From the NCBI RefSeq assembly GCF_052324685.1, contig NC_135228.1, positions 10,023,386 to 10,087,385 on the forward strand: a DNA stretch of 64,000 nucleotides, in the 5' to 3' direction. The position numbers and the translations under genes are program-made. Under the pieces are notes generated by a model. The model was not told the DNA's origin and did not search any database. It saw only the letters and a program-made list of their open reading frames with translations. Below, piece after piece: positions 12,022 through 22,354 of the stretch; position 1 is the first letter of the stretch; each line of letters starts with the position of its first letter. The DNA comes from Brachyhypopomus gauderio (taxonomy: Eukaryota > Chordata > Actinopteri > Gymnotiformes > Hypopomidae).

Positions 12022-15000
12022 TTATGTAGTATGTCCTTTCAAAAAATTTTCTAGGGGATACCATATTTTTTCAAATTCTACTGCCCTTCCTCTGCTTATA
12101 TAAGTCAGCCGTTCCAGTACAATACAAGATGCCATCTCCTTCAACCATACAGATTGTGAAGGTGTATCTGGTTTTTTCCAGTACAAAGCAATCATCCTTC
12201 TAGCTTGCAGAAGACCGAAATCAATTAAAATGACCTGTTTTGAGTTAATGCTGAAATACTCTGGATATATTCCTAAAATACATAATTTTGCTTCATAAGG
12301 CACCTTCACACCAACAACTCCTGACATCGTATGAACAACTGTTTTCCAATATTGTACTAATTTTGGGCAGTCCCAAACACAATGAAATAAAGTACCTTTG
12401 TTTTCCAAACATTTATTACAAGTGTCTGGAATGTCAGGTGACCAGTGGTTTAGTTTAACTGGGGTGATGTAAGTTCTTATTAACCATTTATACTGCAATA
12501 GTTTCATTCTAGTATTAATAGACTGTTTTTGTGCTTTTGTACAGGCCTTCTCCCAATCTATGTCTTGTATATCCTCTTGGATATCTGCTTTCCATGCTTC
12601 TAGCTTGTCAAGGGTGGATTCTTTATCATATAACACCAAAGTTTTATAAAACAAAGAAATCTGACCTTTCCCCTCCAAGTTTAGAAGTGTTAGGTTTTCA
12701 AGGTGTGATAGTGGTGGTTCAGACATTGTGTTTATATTTTGATGATATGAAACTTTTCAGTTGAAGATATTTAAAGAAATGTTTTTTGGGAAGATCATAT
12801 GTCCGACTTAATTGTTCAAATGTAAGAAGGTTACAGTTTATATAAAGATCCCCTATTTTTTGCACCCCTTTACATGCCCAAATTTTAAAACCCCCATCCG
12901 CCTTTCCCGCATTGAAATGTGTGTTACCCTATATAGGAGAAAACTGAGAAATAGCTGGGGTGTTCCTAATATGATAATGAGCTTTAAACCATATGTCAAT
13001 AGTATTTTTCAAAAATGGGTTCTTTGTTGACCTTTTCAGATTTTTGGGAGTCGCAGAATACATATACTGATTTAGCTGTAGGTTGGGTATTGATGCCTGT
13101 TCAATGTCGACCCAGGCTGGGAAGGCCCCTGCTAAGAAGTAGAACATTGCCAAACGTAATTGAGCAGCCCAGTAGTACCACTTCAGGTTTGGAAATTGTA
13201 ACCCTCCTCTTTCATATGGTAGGAACAATAGTTTGAGTCTCAATCTAGATTTTTTTGTTGTTCCAAATGAATTTGATAAAAAAACTGTTAATTTCATCAA
13301 ATAGCAATTTTGGTGGTGGAAGAGGGAGTGACTGAAAGAGAAATAAGAATTTTGGAAGTATGGTCATCTTGATCATGTTTATACGTCCTATCATTGATAT
13401 GGGCATTTTCATCCATTTATCCAATTTTTCTTTCACTTCACTCATAAGTGGATCATAATTTGTCGGAATAATATCTTTAATTTCTGGGATAATTCTGATG
13501 CCGAGGTAAGTGAATCCATTCTGTGCATTAATAAATGGGGTTTTTATAATTGGTTTGGATCTTTCCTCTTTGTTCAAGAATAATATTGATGATTTGGAAT
13601 AATTGATTTTATAGCCTGAAAATTGCCCAAACAATTCGATTTGTTGCATTAATGTAGGGATGCTGACAGATAGATTGGATAAAAAAACAATCACATCATC
13701 AGCATACAAAGATATTTTATGCTCCAGTTTTCCTAGTCTTATTCCTGTTAGATTTGTCTGTGCTCTTATTGTCATGGCCAATGGTTCTATCGCCAATATG
13801 AATAATAAAGGTGACAGTGGGCATCCCTGGCGAGTTGAACGCTCCAAGATGAATGGTTTAGAAACTATATTATTTGTTAAAACACTAGCCATTGTATTTG
13901 TGTATAGTATTTGAATCCATTTAAGAAATTTCTTTCCTAATCCAAACCTGGACAAAACATTGATCAAATACGGCCACTCTATTCTATCGAAAGCCTGTCG
14001 AGCATCCAATGATAATAATGCTGTATCTTTACCTTCACATTTTTCATGAATTACGTTAAGAACTCGCCTAATATTATGGAATCATTGACGGTTTTGTACA
14101 AACCCGTTCTGATCATTATGAACTAAATAAGGAATATGAGGTTCTAGTCTTTTTGCCAGGACCTTACAAAATATTTTTGTATCTGCGCAAAGCAAACTTA
14201 TTGGCCTAAATGAAGAACATTCTGTAGGAGGTTTACCTGGTTTCAATATCAGCGTTATCATTGCTAATCTTAAAGTGGGCGGGAGGGTTCCATTTTGGTA
14301 GGTTTCATCAAACATATTTAAAAGCGGAACTAATAATCTTTTTTTAAACGTTTTATAGAATTCAATAGGTATTCCATCAGGCCCTGGCGCTTTACCACTA
14401 CTGATATTCTGGATAGCTTGTGATAGTTCCTCAATTGTTAATTCACTATCTAAATACGTTTTATTGTCTTCCACCAGCTTTGGAAACTGGAGACGGTTGA
14501 GAAACGTATCTCGATCTTCTGAGGCTTGAGGGTCTTCTGATTTGTATAAGTGTTCATAAAATTCCTTAAAACTATCATTAATTTCCATTGGGTCTACTGT
14601 TAAGTTTTTAGAAGAAGTCATTATACTGTTAATTGCTCTATCAGTTTGTATTTTTTTGATCCTCCATGACAAAAGTTTACCAGCTTTTTCTCCTTGATCA
14701 TAGTAGGATTGTTTTAGCCACATGAAACTTTTCGCAACCTTATCAACAGATAATTTATTATAATTAGCTCTTAAGAGTAGCAGTTCTTTCTGCTTTGCTT
14801 CATCATCTAATTCAATTAATTCTGTTTCTAATGTTTTAATTTGCTTTTCCAAAGTTTCCATCTCTCTTTTTTGCTGTTTTGTCTTGGAGCTTGTATAACT
14901 AATGATTTCTCCTCTTATATACGCTTTAAATGCTTCCCATCTAGTACTAGCATCGGTCTGATTTGTATTTAACTCAAAGTAAGTGTCTATTTTTGTTTCA

Positions 15001-15748
15001 ACAAATGTAACAGTCTGAGTTCTGTAACCAACTCACATGGAGATTTTCATCTAGTGAAATAGGTGCATGATCACTTATTACTATGCTATCATAACAATAG
15101 TTCTTAATTCTTGACATAAGCGCTCTTGAAATAACAAAATAGTCAATACGAGAACGGCATTTATTTATATTTGAGTGGCAAGAGTATTCTATTTTCTTTG
15201 GGTTTTGTTCTCTCCATATTTCAACCAGATTCATGTCCTTACTATACTGTTTCAATAATTTCCTAGTTTGTGTTTCAGATGTTTCAAAGCCTGTAGAGCG
15301 ATCTATTGTTGGGTTTAAAGTACAATTAAAGTCACCTCCAATTATATAAAAACCTTGTAGAGTGGATATAGTGAGAAAAAGATCTTCAAAAAATTTAGGG
15401 TTGTCCTCATTTGGGCCATACACATTGACCAAATTCAGTGTGGAGGAAAGGATGCTACCTTGAGCGATAACATATCCTGAACCTGAAATGGTATTGATCT
15501 GTGAATAAGGATGAGTACTCCTCTTGCATAATTATTGAACGACGCATGTATTACTGTGCCAGGCCATCTATTTTGTACCATTTTAACATCAGAGTCCGTT
15601 AAATGGGTTTCTTGAAGAAATACTATTTTTGATTGAAGTTGTTTAATTCTATTCATCACCTGTTTCAATTTTGTCAACCTTCTCAGTCCCCTAACATTTC
15701 AGCTTGTAATTTTTATACCAAAAAGATTCTGAGTATTTGTATGTTCCA
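12022..15748 (-). pseudogene. L1 ORF2 (endonuclease, reverse transcriptase), degraded
   Basis: An ATG at 15748 opens a frame with KITS, a stop in place of the conserved Trp, then NVRGLRRLTKLKQ. Endonuclease motifs follow: FLQETHL near 15600, VYGPNEDNP near 15420, GGDFNCTLNP near 15330 and SDHAPISL near 15070. The reverse transcriptase runs 14861-13245 with GKAPGPDGIP, ECSSFRPISLL, RQGCPLSPLLF and SLYADDVIVFL (the catalytic Asp pair). The Cys-containing C-terminal segment (CNKCLENKGTLFHCVWDCP) ends at 12022. Frame breaks occur near 15434, 15000, 14080, 13245 and 12730. Size and domain order fit vertebrate L1 ORF2. Confidence 0.9.
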
Positions 15749-16099
15749 TACAGAGTATGTATAATATAATAAGGAAATATGGAAAAGACTACCATTGTAT
15801 TGAGTGCCAAAAACAAATACAAAAAAAAGGAGAAACACATAAAGAATCACACATTGAAATATTTGAACCCTTAGACTAACCCCCCCACCCCTTACTCAGC
15901 AAAAAACCTATGGGGCTTGTACCGATCCACCCGATGGGGGAGCGGCAACCAACCATGCAACCCAGCTTCCCAGAACAGCTGTCAATACCCGTCAACCACG
16001 CACAAATGTACTTAAAAACTTATATTTAACCCATTTAACACATGGTTTACAGTAGTGTGTTAGCATACCTGATTCTCCAGGGGCAAGCTATGTTCATCA

Positions 16100-16885
16100 T
16101 TTAAACAAAACGTTCAGGTATGTCCACGGTAAAACTCCTCCGGGTCATTTGGTGATCGAAACAAGTGTATTTTCCCGTTGTGGAGGACCCGCATCTTACA
16201 TGGACCATACTGAAATCCATGGAAAGTTCCTTTTTCTGTAAACCGTTTCCTGATCGAGTCGAACTCACGTCGCTGCCGTACGGACTCAACCGAAAGGTCC
16301 TGAGCAAAAAATAGCCGGTTCCCTTAGTGAGTTATGACACGTTGTTTAGCAAAGCGAAGAACAAACTCACGATCCTGAAACTTCAGGAATCGAATGAGAA
16401 CCGCTCTGTTCTGGTTTGGTTTCGGTGGTGCCAGAGTTCGGTGAACTCTCTCCAGAATGAAGGATCTATCCGAGTCCAGCTCCAGCCAACACGGTAACAT
16501 GTCCTGAATGTAATCCAGTAGTGGTTGACTTCCCTCGGCTCCCTCTCGAAGTCCAAACAAGCGCAAGTTCTGTCGTCGGCTCCGGTTTTCAAGGTCCTCC
16601 GTTTTAGATTCCAGGTTCGCAATTCTGGTCATGGCTCTTGCCATTTCAGACATGTGTTTTCCAATTTGTTCTTCTGCCGACACTATTCGATTTTCAGCCT
16701 CCTCAACACGTGTAGTATTAGCAGCGACTCGCTGTTTTACTTCAGCCATTCCGCTTTCCAAAGCAGCAACTGAGCTGGCCATCCTAGTCATACCTTTTGT
16801 CTATACTGTCCAACTTAGTTCTAAAGTCTCCAAATTCTGAGTGTAATGATTTAATTTCACCAAGAATGATAGCCAGGTCCGCCAT
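16100..16885 (-). pseudogene. L1 ORF1 (coiled-coil RNA-binding protein), degraded
   Basis: Begins at ATG 16885 (MADLAIILGEIKSLHSEFG) and breaks frame near 16790. It continues with a heptad-rich coiled coil (VAANTTRVEEAENRIVSAEE) and the RRM-like stretch LENRSRRQNLRLFGL (near 16580). The C-terminal domain (RVHRTLAPPKPNQNRAVLIR) follows. An in-frame TAA near 16326 interrupts the last part, which resumes as FAQDLSVESVRQRREF. Architecture and position, immediately upstream of ORF2, are those of L1 ORF1. Confidence 0.85.
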
Positions 16886-17660
16886 GTTGTCAGAAGTTGT
16901 CCCGGCTTGTTAAGTCGACAGAGAGTCACTTTTTGGCTTTTTAGAATTGCGTCCGGTTCGGGTGAAAATATCACAATCTGGTTGTAGTCGATTCTGACAT
17001 GATTCCAATTCAGTTGGTATTATTAATTTAGGTTTTTCAGAGTATTTATTGCGAAGTTTTCGGGAGCTTACACGCTAAGCAGCCATCTTGGTACGCAGCT
17101 CCACAGCGCCCCCCATACAGTGACATTTAAATGAAAATCTTATTAAAAAGACCATCACATTTATACATGGGAGAAATAACACATTTACAAGTACTTTTTC
17201 AGATTTTTATGCACAAACCTTTCTTAATGGACTCTTGGTCATAGATGACTGCTTTTTTAGTAACAACCACTGCTTCTGTGAGGCCAGGTGGTGTTGGTCC
17301 AGGGCAGTATGGACATGTTTCTTTGGGCTCAAATCTCGCTGGCAAAGCACTCATCTGAGCCTTTAATTCCTGTGGCAAACTTGAAGGGATTCTTTTATTT
17401 TGCCAGAGATATGTAGGCATGGCTACTATTTTTTTTATTTTAATTTTTTTTTTTGTGAGGCCATCTTTTTCTTCCAAACAGACGTTTGTATCCTCATCCT
17501 TGGAGCTCTCTCCCTCACTGGCTGATGGGATACAGTCCATCAACAAGTCCTCTCTCTCTTGGAAAAACCCACCACATACTCAAATATATGTGAACACATC
17601 TGTATCGTTTCTTAGTCCCTTTACAAAGACAATACCAGCAGCCAGATAGTTTGTCAAGTC

Positions 17661-18244
17661 ACTCTAGTCCTTCCATAAACACACAAACACTCTTTCCTGT
17701 ATATACAGAGAAATATGTGTACCTGCCCGAGTAACCATGCTCTTCGTAGAAAATGGGGAACACTGTGCAGCTTCCCTGTGTGTGTGTGTGTGCGCTGTCT
17801 GGTTGTTAAGGACACACTCCTCTTTCCTACAACTGGAAATCAAGCCTTTTTCCTGCATTAAGTCAATAGATCCATGCTTCAGGCTTTGCAGGATTTGCCA
17901 AGGGTAGGATATGCCAGATGAGGTAGAATGCTACAACAAAAATAAATGACAAAACAGTAAGAAACTACATATACTTTCAGTCAATTGTTTCTGAATGTCT
18001 TCTTTGAGGATGCATCCTATGAAAGCAATTTATTGATGTGTAAGATAATTGGTAGACAAAGACACAATATATGACAAATATTAAATCACTGACAAGTATT
18101 AGTCCTACCATGGTGTTGCAAATGAATTTTGAAAAAGGGTAGTCTTTGCTAAATGTTTCCACACTTAAAACAGTGCTAATGACTTCTCTAAGTCTTTCAT
18201 TTGTCCACAAAAACACAGAACTGTGACAAGATCTCCTAGAAAAC
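17661..18244. other. Intergenic/intronic stretch, possible extra exon
   Basis: Mostly unrecognised sequence upstream of the HMGXB3-like exons, with a short (TG)n at about 17780-17792. A minus-strand segment near 17940-17880 could be another exon of that gene, but I could not confirm splice sites. Confidence 0.3.
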
Positions 18245-18450
18245 TGTAACGTACGAGAACTAGGAGAAGGAGACAAATGCTGCTGAGAATCAGCTTTATT
18301 GGAAGGAGCAGGAGTTGCCTTCTGTCTCCTAACCAGATCAACTCTAATCGCTCTTGAACGGTGAGGCATTACGTTACATTTTGCTCTGTGTGACGGAGGT
18401 ATAGAGGCGGCCGGAGGCACTGGTTGCATGTCAGGAGCTTTATTATCCAT
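18245..18450 (-). mobile_element. Relic related to the LTR/gag leader of the 31375-35089 element
   Basis: On the minus strand, MPHRSRAIRVDLVRRQKA (from about 18369) parallels the Gag N-terminus MPRRSRVIRANLSRRQEE found in both LTRs of the element at 31375-35089. It ends with PSPSSRTLQ and the terminal nucleotides CGTTACA at 18245, as the LTR does (GTTACA). It is therefore a diverged member of the same LTR family. The sequence upstream (18377-18450) does not match the LTR. Confidence 0.6.
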
Positions 18451-18686
18451 GACAATGAAAAACAGAAACGAGCACGAAGCAAAACAGAAATAGCAAAGCT
18501 CATAAAAGAGCTAAATACTAAGAGCAGAGAAGGGATCTCCTTAGTAGGCACGGCGTGATGCAGGACGTAGGAGACGCTTGAGTCCTCGAAGGAATGTGCA
18601 GCACTGGACTGCACGACCTGTGGACAAAAAAAGGGGTGCAAAGTGATTGTGTACAGGTGTCAGTAATTAGGTGAGTCAGATATATA

Positions 18687-18691
<5 letters not shown>

Positions 18692-18732
<41 letters not shown>
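18692..18732. repeat. (AT)n microsatellite
   Basis: About 20 AT units with no interruption, bordering the truncated left side of the DNA element copy at 18760. Confidence 0.95.
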
Positions 18733-18736
<4 letters not shown>

Positions 18737-18759
18737 TGTCAATTTCAATTACACAATGG

Positions 18760-19236
18760 CCAGCAATTTCCGCCCAGAACCAATCATAGAGGTCGGATTG
18801 TGTTTATACAAATGTTCTTCATTCATGTTATTCATTTATTGCTAAGCGGGACGAGAAGCAGGACCTATTTCTATCTATGCCGGGGACAAGGCAGAAGAGC
18901 GTACGTTTACCACTACATTTACCAGATCGTACATTTCCCAGTGGATTTAATTGGGTTAGTAATAGTTTCAATCGTTTTCATATTTTGCGATAAAACAAAG
19001 TTACTGCCGTTCGCTACAGCTTGCATTGAACACTGTCAGAGCTAGCCACGAGCTCTTGCGAAAAATAGGTAGACTACGTAGATAGATAGGCATATTAAGT
19101 TCGCGTCAACCCTGTATAGTTATAGTGACATAAAATAGGACATAATGGTAATCGCCGTATCCCCGTGCCATCACCTGTCATCCCCCCCACCCCCGGTCTT
19201 TTCACCTTTTTAACCCCTGACCAATTTTCATGCCTG
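18760..19236 (-). mobile_element. Truncated copy 1 of a CAG-ended DNA transposon
   Basis: This segment is the reverse complement of parts of 47106-48523. Shared blocks include GGCCAGCAATTTCCGCCCAG, GCGGGACGAGAAGCAGGACC, TCGTTTTCATATTTTGCG and the terminus ACCCCTGACC then ATTTTCATGCCTG ending at 19236. The other end is missing, with an (AT)n run in its place. No transposase is encoded. Compared with copy 2 it lacks the nested insertion and the expanded 28-bp tandem repeat. Confidence 0.75.
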
Positions 19237-19445
19237 AATATGGAATCACTCAGTGTGATGACACTGGCAACACTGTTGGACCCCAGGTTTAAAACTGTTG
19301 GCTTTCTTAGCCCATCAAAAGCAGCTGAAGCTGTCAAGAAACTGAAGTCAGAGTGTGCTGCTGAAATGAGGAGCCATGAGCCTGACCCAGCAGAAGGGGA
19401 CTCATCTGCTTCCTGCCGACGCTGTTGTGGAGCGAATTTTGAAAT
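19226..19445 (+). pseudogene. hAT (ZBED-type) transposase fragment
   Basis: ATG at about 19240 begins MESLSVMTLATLLDPRFKTV, followed by GFLSPSKAAEAVKKLKSEC. The LDPRFKT motif with a following amphipathic stretch is diagnostic of the middle region of hAT transposases and ZBED proteins. Only about 60 codons are present and the catalytic and dimerisation parts are absent. It abuts the terminus of the DNA element copy directly, so that insertion may have cut the gene. Confidence 0.65.
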
Positions 19446-20523
19446 TGTTTTCTAAAGTATAAATAATCTATTTACGTGCTAATCTTTTACTTTTTGCCTT
19501 CCTTGATAAATTTTACAGGTTTTATTTCGGCTGCTGACCAACTTTCTGCCTTCACAAAGCAGCGAGCGTAAGTTTGTATAAATCGGCTAGACGCGGTAAG
19601 TGTTCTGATTTATTCATGGCTGGTGTGGGTTTGTTTCCCTGTTCGGAGTGTGGCATGTGTAGTCTAGACCCTTTCGCCACTGATGGTAATAGTGATAGCA
19701 TTTGTGAGAGGTGCAAACTAGTTAATTCTCTCGTGGCGAAAGTGGAAAGTTTAGAGCGCCGCGTCCACTCATTATTGAGGGATAGAGAGACAGGGTCTGT
19801 AGCAGCTGTGGACGCGCCAGAGAGAACTAGCGCCTCCGCGACTCCGGCGATAGAGCCCTCACAGCGGGGCGAATGGGTGACGTCTCGGCGGCGTAGTCGG
19901 AGAGCGAGGGCTGCAGCTACCGCTAACGCCAGCGCTAGCCCACCAGAGCACCACTCCCCGGTTCACGTGTCCAACAGATTTGCCCCGCTCAGTGTTACAC
20001 CCGCTGAGGAGACTCTGGTGATAGGAGACTCTATACAGACCCTCCAGAAAGTCGCGATGTTGCGATTTGCAACTTCAACGCAACTTCAAGCAAACCCCGC
20101 GAATTCAGGGCGGTGTTGCAACTTCAGCCAATCACCGCAACTTTCCCGCACAATTGACCAATCACTGATGTCGTCTTGATGTGACGTCGACAAACTCCCG
20201 CCTTACTTCCGTATATACGTTCAAGAGGAGCAGACTGAAAGTAGCATGAGCGACGAAAATAACGGCAAAAAGATCGGGAAAAGCAGTATCCCGGTACACT
20301 ACATGAAAGCGGGGATAAACTGTCCAGATCCGACCCGCGAATTGATTATCTATGGCCCCCTGGATGATATTTAATAACTATTAGAACCGGCCCGCAGGCC
20401 ACAGCCGCCCGATGGTGTTTTGCACGCACAAACACTACATTCCCCACAATGCAACGGTAGCCCGCGAAGTCACTGCAGCGCACGGAAGCGGCGAGGGTCT
20501 GAGATAAAGTTTAAACTTTAAAC

Positions 20524-20872
20524 TAGTGTTGCCACCTGTCCCGGTTTTCCCGGGACTGTCCCGGTTTTCACGTGCCTGTCCCGGTTTTACCGGGCTGTCC
20601 CGGTTTGTCCCGATTTTTCGTCTTTTTAATATTCGGTCCCGGCAAAAAAACTAGGTTAGTTCAAACCATGATTCAGACTGTTTCTGCACACTTTAAATCT
20701 GTTTTTTTCTCGCTGTGTCCATTTTAAACCCCTCCGGTAACGTTTTACCTTAAGTTTACGTTCGCCACGCCGCGCTCAACAACTTACGTTCGCCGCCCAC
20801 CCCGCTCAACAGATTACACTCGCTCAGTATGACAGTGTCCTTGTTTTTTGTCAGACCTAGGTGGCAACCCTA
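20524..20872. mobile_element. hAT-type MITE with (TGTCCCGGTTTT) repeats
   Basis: The termini TAGTGTTGCCACCT and AGGTGGCAACCCTA bound about 349 bp. The 8-bp TSD CTTTAAAC is seen at 20516-20523, with its right copy now displaced to 22973-22980 by the later hAT insertion. Near the left end CTGTCCCGGTTTTCCCGGG-like units repeat about four times (20537-20610). No coding sequence. Confidence 0.8.
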
Positions 20873-21247
20873 CTCAGGCCCGTTGACAGTCTTGCTGGGG
20901 CCCGGGACAAGAAAGTTTCATGTGCCCCCCCCCCCCGGCTTACGTCATTTGAATTTTCTCTGTAGCAGACAATCCTTGTGTTAGGTTATATAGTATATAA
21001 TACAGCCACACATCAGCTGTTTCTGACAGCTGACTGGTTTATACTTGACGTGTCGCGAGCGGCGCGAGGGTCCGCGCGGCGAAAATGAAGTAATCGCAGT
21101 GGCACCGAACCTGCGCGAGGGTCTCGATTCTTCGCGAGGTCGTGCACCTCTCGAATTTTGTAACTTCGCGCGCGCTGCGCTTCAGCGCAATGAACAAAGT
21201 CACGTTTGCAGGGTTCATACACCTTTACAAGGTGGAATGGAGTCAAA

Positions 21248-21769
21248 TGGAGTCAAATTAGGGTCTTTAATGGTGACGAAATAATAATAATATCGCAAAT
21301 ATAAGATTAGCATTTTGCATTTTACGTTCCTAATTTGTTTCTGCAATACTTTCCCTCTTTTGCGTTTCTTTCTTTTCTTTGCGTTTCACATTTTATGTTG
21401 CTGCTTTTTTTTTGCAATACTTTCTCCCTTTTGCGTTTCTTTCTTTTGTTTGCGCGTCACTGCTTTTCTTTGCGTCTCGCATTTTACGTTCATAATTTTT
21501 TTTTCGCTTCTCTTTTCTTTGCTCCGGTTTTACCCTCTGTGTGGGGGGCGGGAAAGAGGCGTGGCCAAGAGCGAAAGGCGTGCTGTGAACGTTCAGCGTC
21601 AGTTCAGCTTCCTTCCACTCGCTGAACTGAACTGCTGCAGCGCATCTGGTGTTAAAGGAAGAGAGAGGTCGGGTGTGTGCGAGGTGGGGGCTCATTTCAG
21701 GGCATTGTTTTTAATCGCTCAGGTTTTCAAAAGATCATTTCAAACCGACCTCAGTAAAATGTTAATAAT

Positions 21770-21838
<69 letters not shown>

Positions 21839-22354
21839 AAACGAAGTTTCAAAAGGGCACTTTCGTTGATAAAGGGCAGAGTTGGTGGTGCTTTAGCACC
21901 TGATGTCTATGTCTGCACGCATATACCTGTGGTCCAGCTGGGCGACCGTCTGCCATGATACCAGTAACCAAATTGCCGTGCTGTGTGGTTCAACTGATGA
22001 CGCTGAACGTTCACAGCACGCCTTTCGCTCTTGGCCACGCCTCTTTCCCGCCCCCCACACAGAGGGTAAAACCGGAGCAAAGAAAAGAGAGAAGCGCAAA
22101 AAAAAATTATGAACGTAAAATGCGAGACGCAAAGAAAAGCAGTGACGCGCAAACAAAAGAAAGAAACGCAAAAGGGGGAAAGTATTGCAAAAAAAAAGCA
22201 GCAACATAAAATGTGAAACGCAAAGAAAAGAAAGAAACGCAAAAGAGGGAAAGTATTGCAGAAACAAATTAGGAACGTAAAATGCAAAATGCTAATCTTA
22301 TATTTGCGATATTATTATTTTTTCGTCACCATTAAAGACCCTAATTTGACTCCA
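21248..22354. repeat. Long inverted repeat (foldback), about 354-bp arms
   Basis: The left arm 21248-21601 and right arm 21998-22354 are nearly perfect reverse complements. Examples are TGGAGTCAAATTAGGGTC against GACCCTAATTTGACTCCA at the outer edges, and CGTTCAGCGTCA against TGACGCTGAACG at the inner edges. The roughly 396-bp loop holds a (TA)n run (21767-21834) and unmatched sequence. The pairing explains the mirrored Phe/Ser-rich open frames on both strands, which are not genes. Confidence 0.92.
21767..21834. repeat. (TA)n microsatellite
   Basis: About 30 TA units following (TAA)n, inside the loop of the foldback. Confidence 0.95.

Larger units (their letters stand above)
11789..17113 (-). 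mobile_element. Full-length L1-clade LINE with 11-bp TSD
   Basis: A 5325-bp L1-type element on the minus strand with a 5' UTR near 17100, ORF1 (16885-16100) and ORF2 (15748-12022). It is flanked by the identical 11-mer CATACAGTGAC at 11778-11788 and 17114-17124. It inserted immediately beside or at the start of an exon-like block of the HMGXB3-like gene, separating it from its neighbour exon. The 3' UTR (about 11789-12021) includes A/T-rich (TAAA)n sequence. Both ORFs have stops or frameshifts. Confidence 0.92.
8703..17660 (-). pseudogene. HMGXB3-like / KDZ-type multi-exon gene, disrupted
   Basis: Exon-like blocks lie in order on the minus strand. 17660-17199 has CWYCLCKGTKKRYRCVH, then CPYCPGPTPP. 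About 11788-11639 has KKCLNCKTPVRFQDYETG. 11565-11364 has MEDLLNVKIHHNTLRKAFFH and CVRCGHEPPVLIADA, bounded by AG and GTAAGC. 9615-9468 has SDLVAGCAVLGVSAESASDI, also with AG and GTAAGC ends. 9374-8703 has WQESARDHTNALLSFKTPP and LVPELSGYIN. This block order matches multicopy fish proteins annotated as HMG-domain-containing-3-like. I infer relation to KDZ-type transposases, which is not proved here. Frame changes near 17560 and 9160, and an L1, a solo LTR and MITEs inside, argue against function. Confidence 0.6.

Noticed and set aside
21315-22287. Mirrored Phe/Ser-rich open frames on both strands
   Set aside because: They are the two arms of the foldback read in opposite directions. There is no domain or codon signal beyond that.
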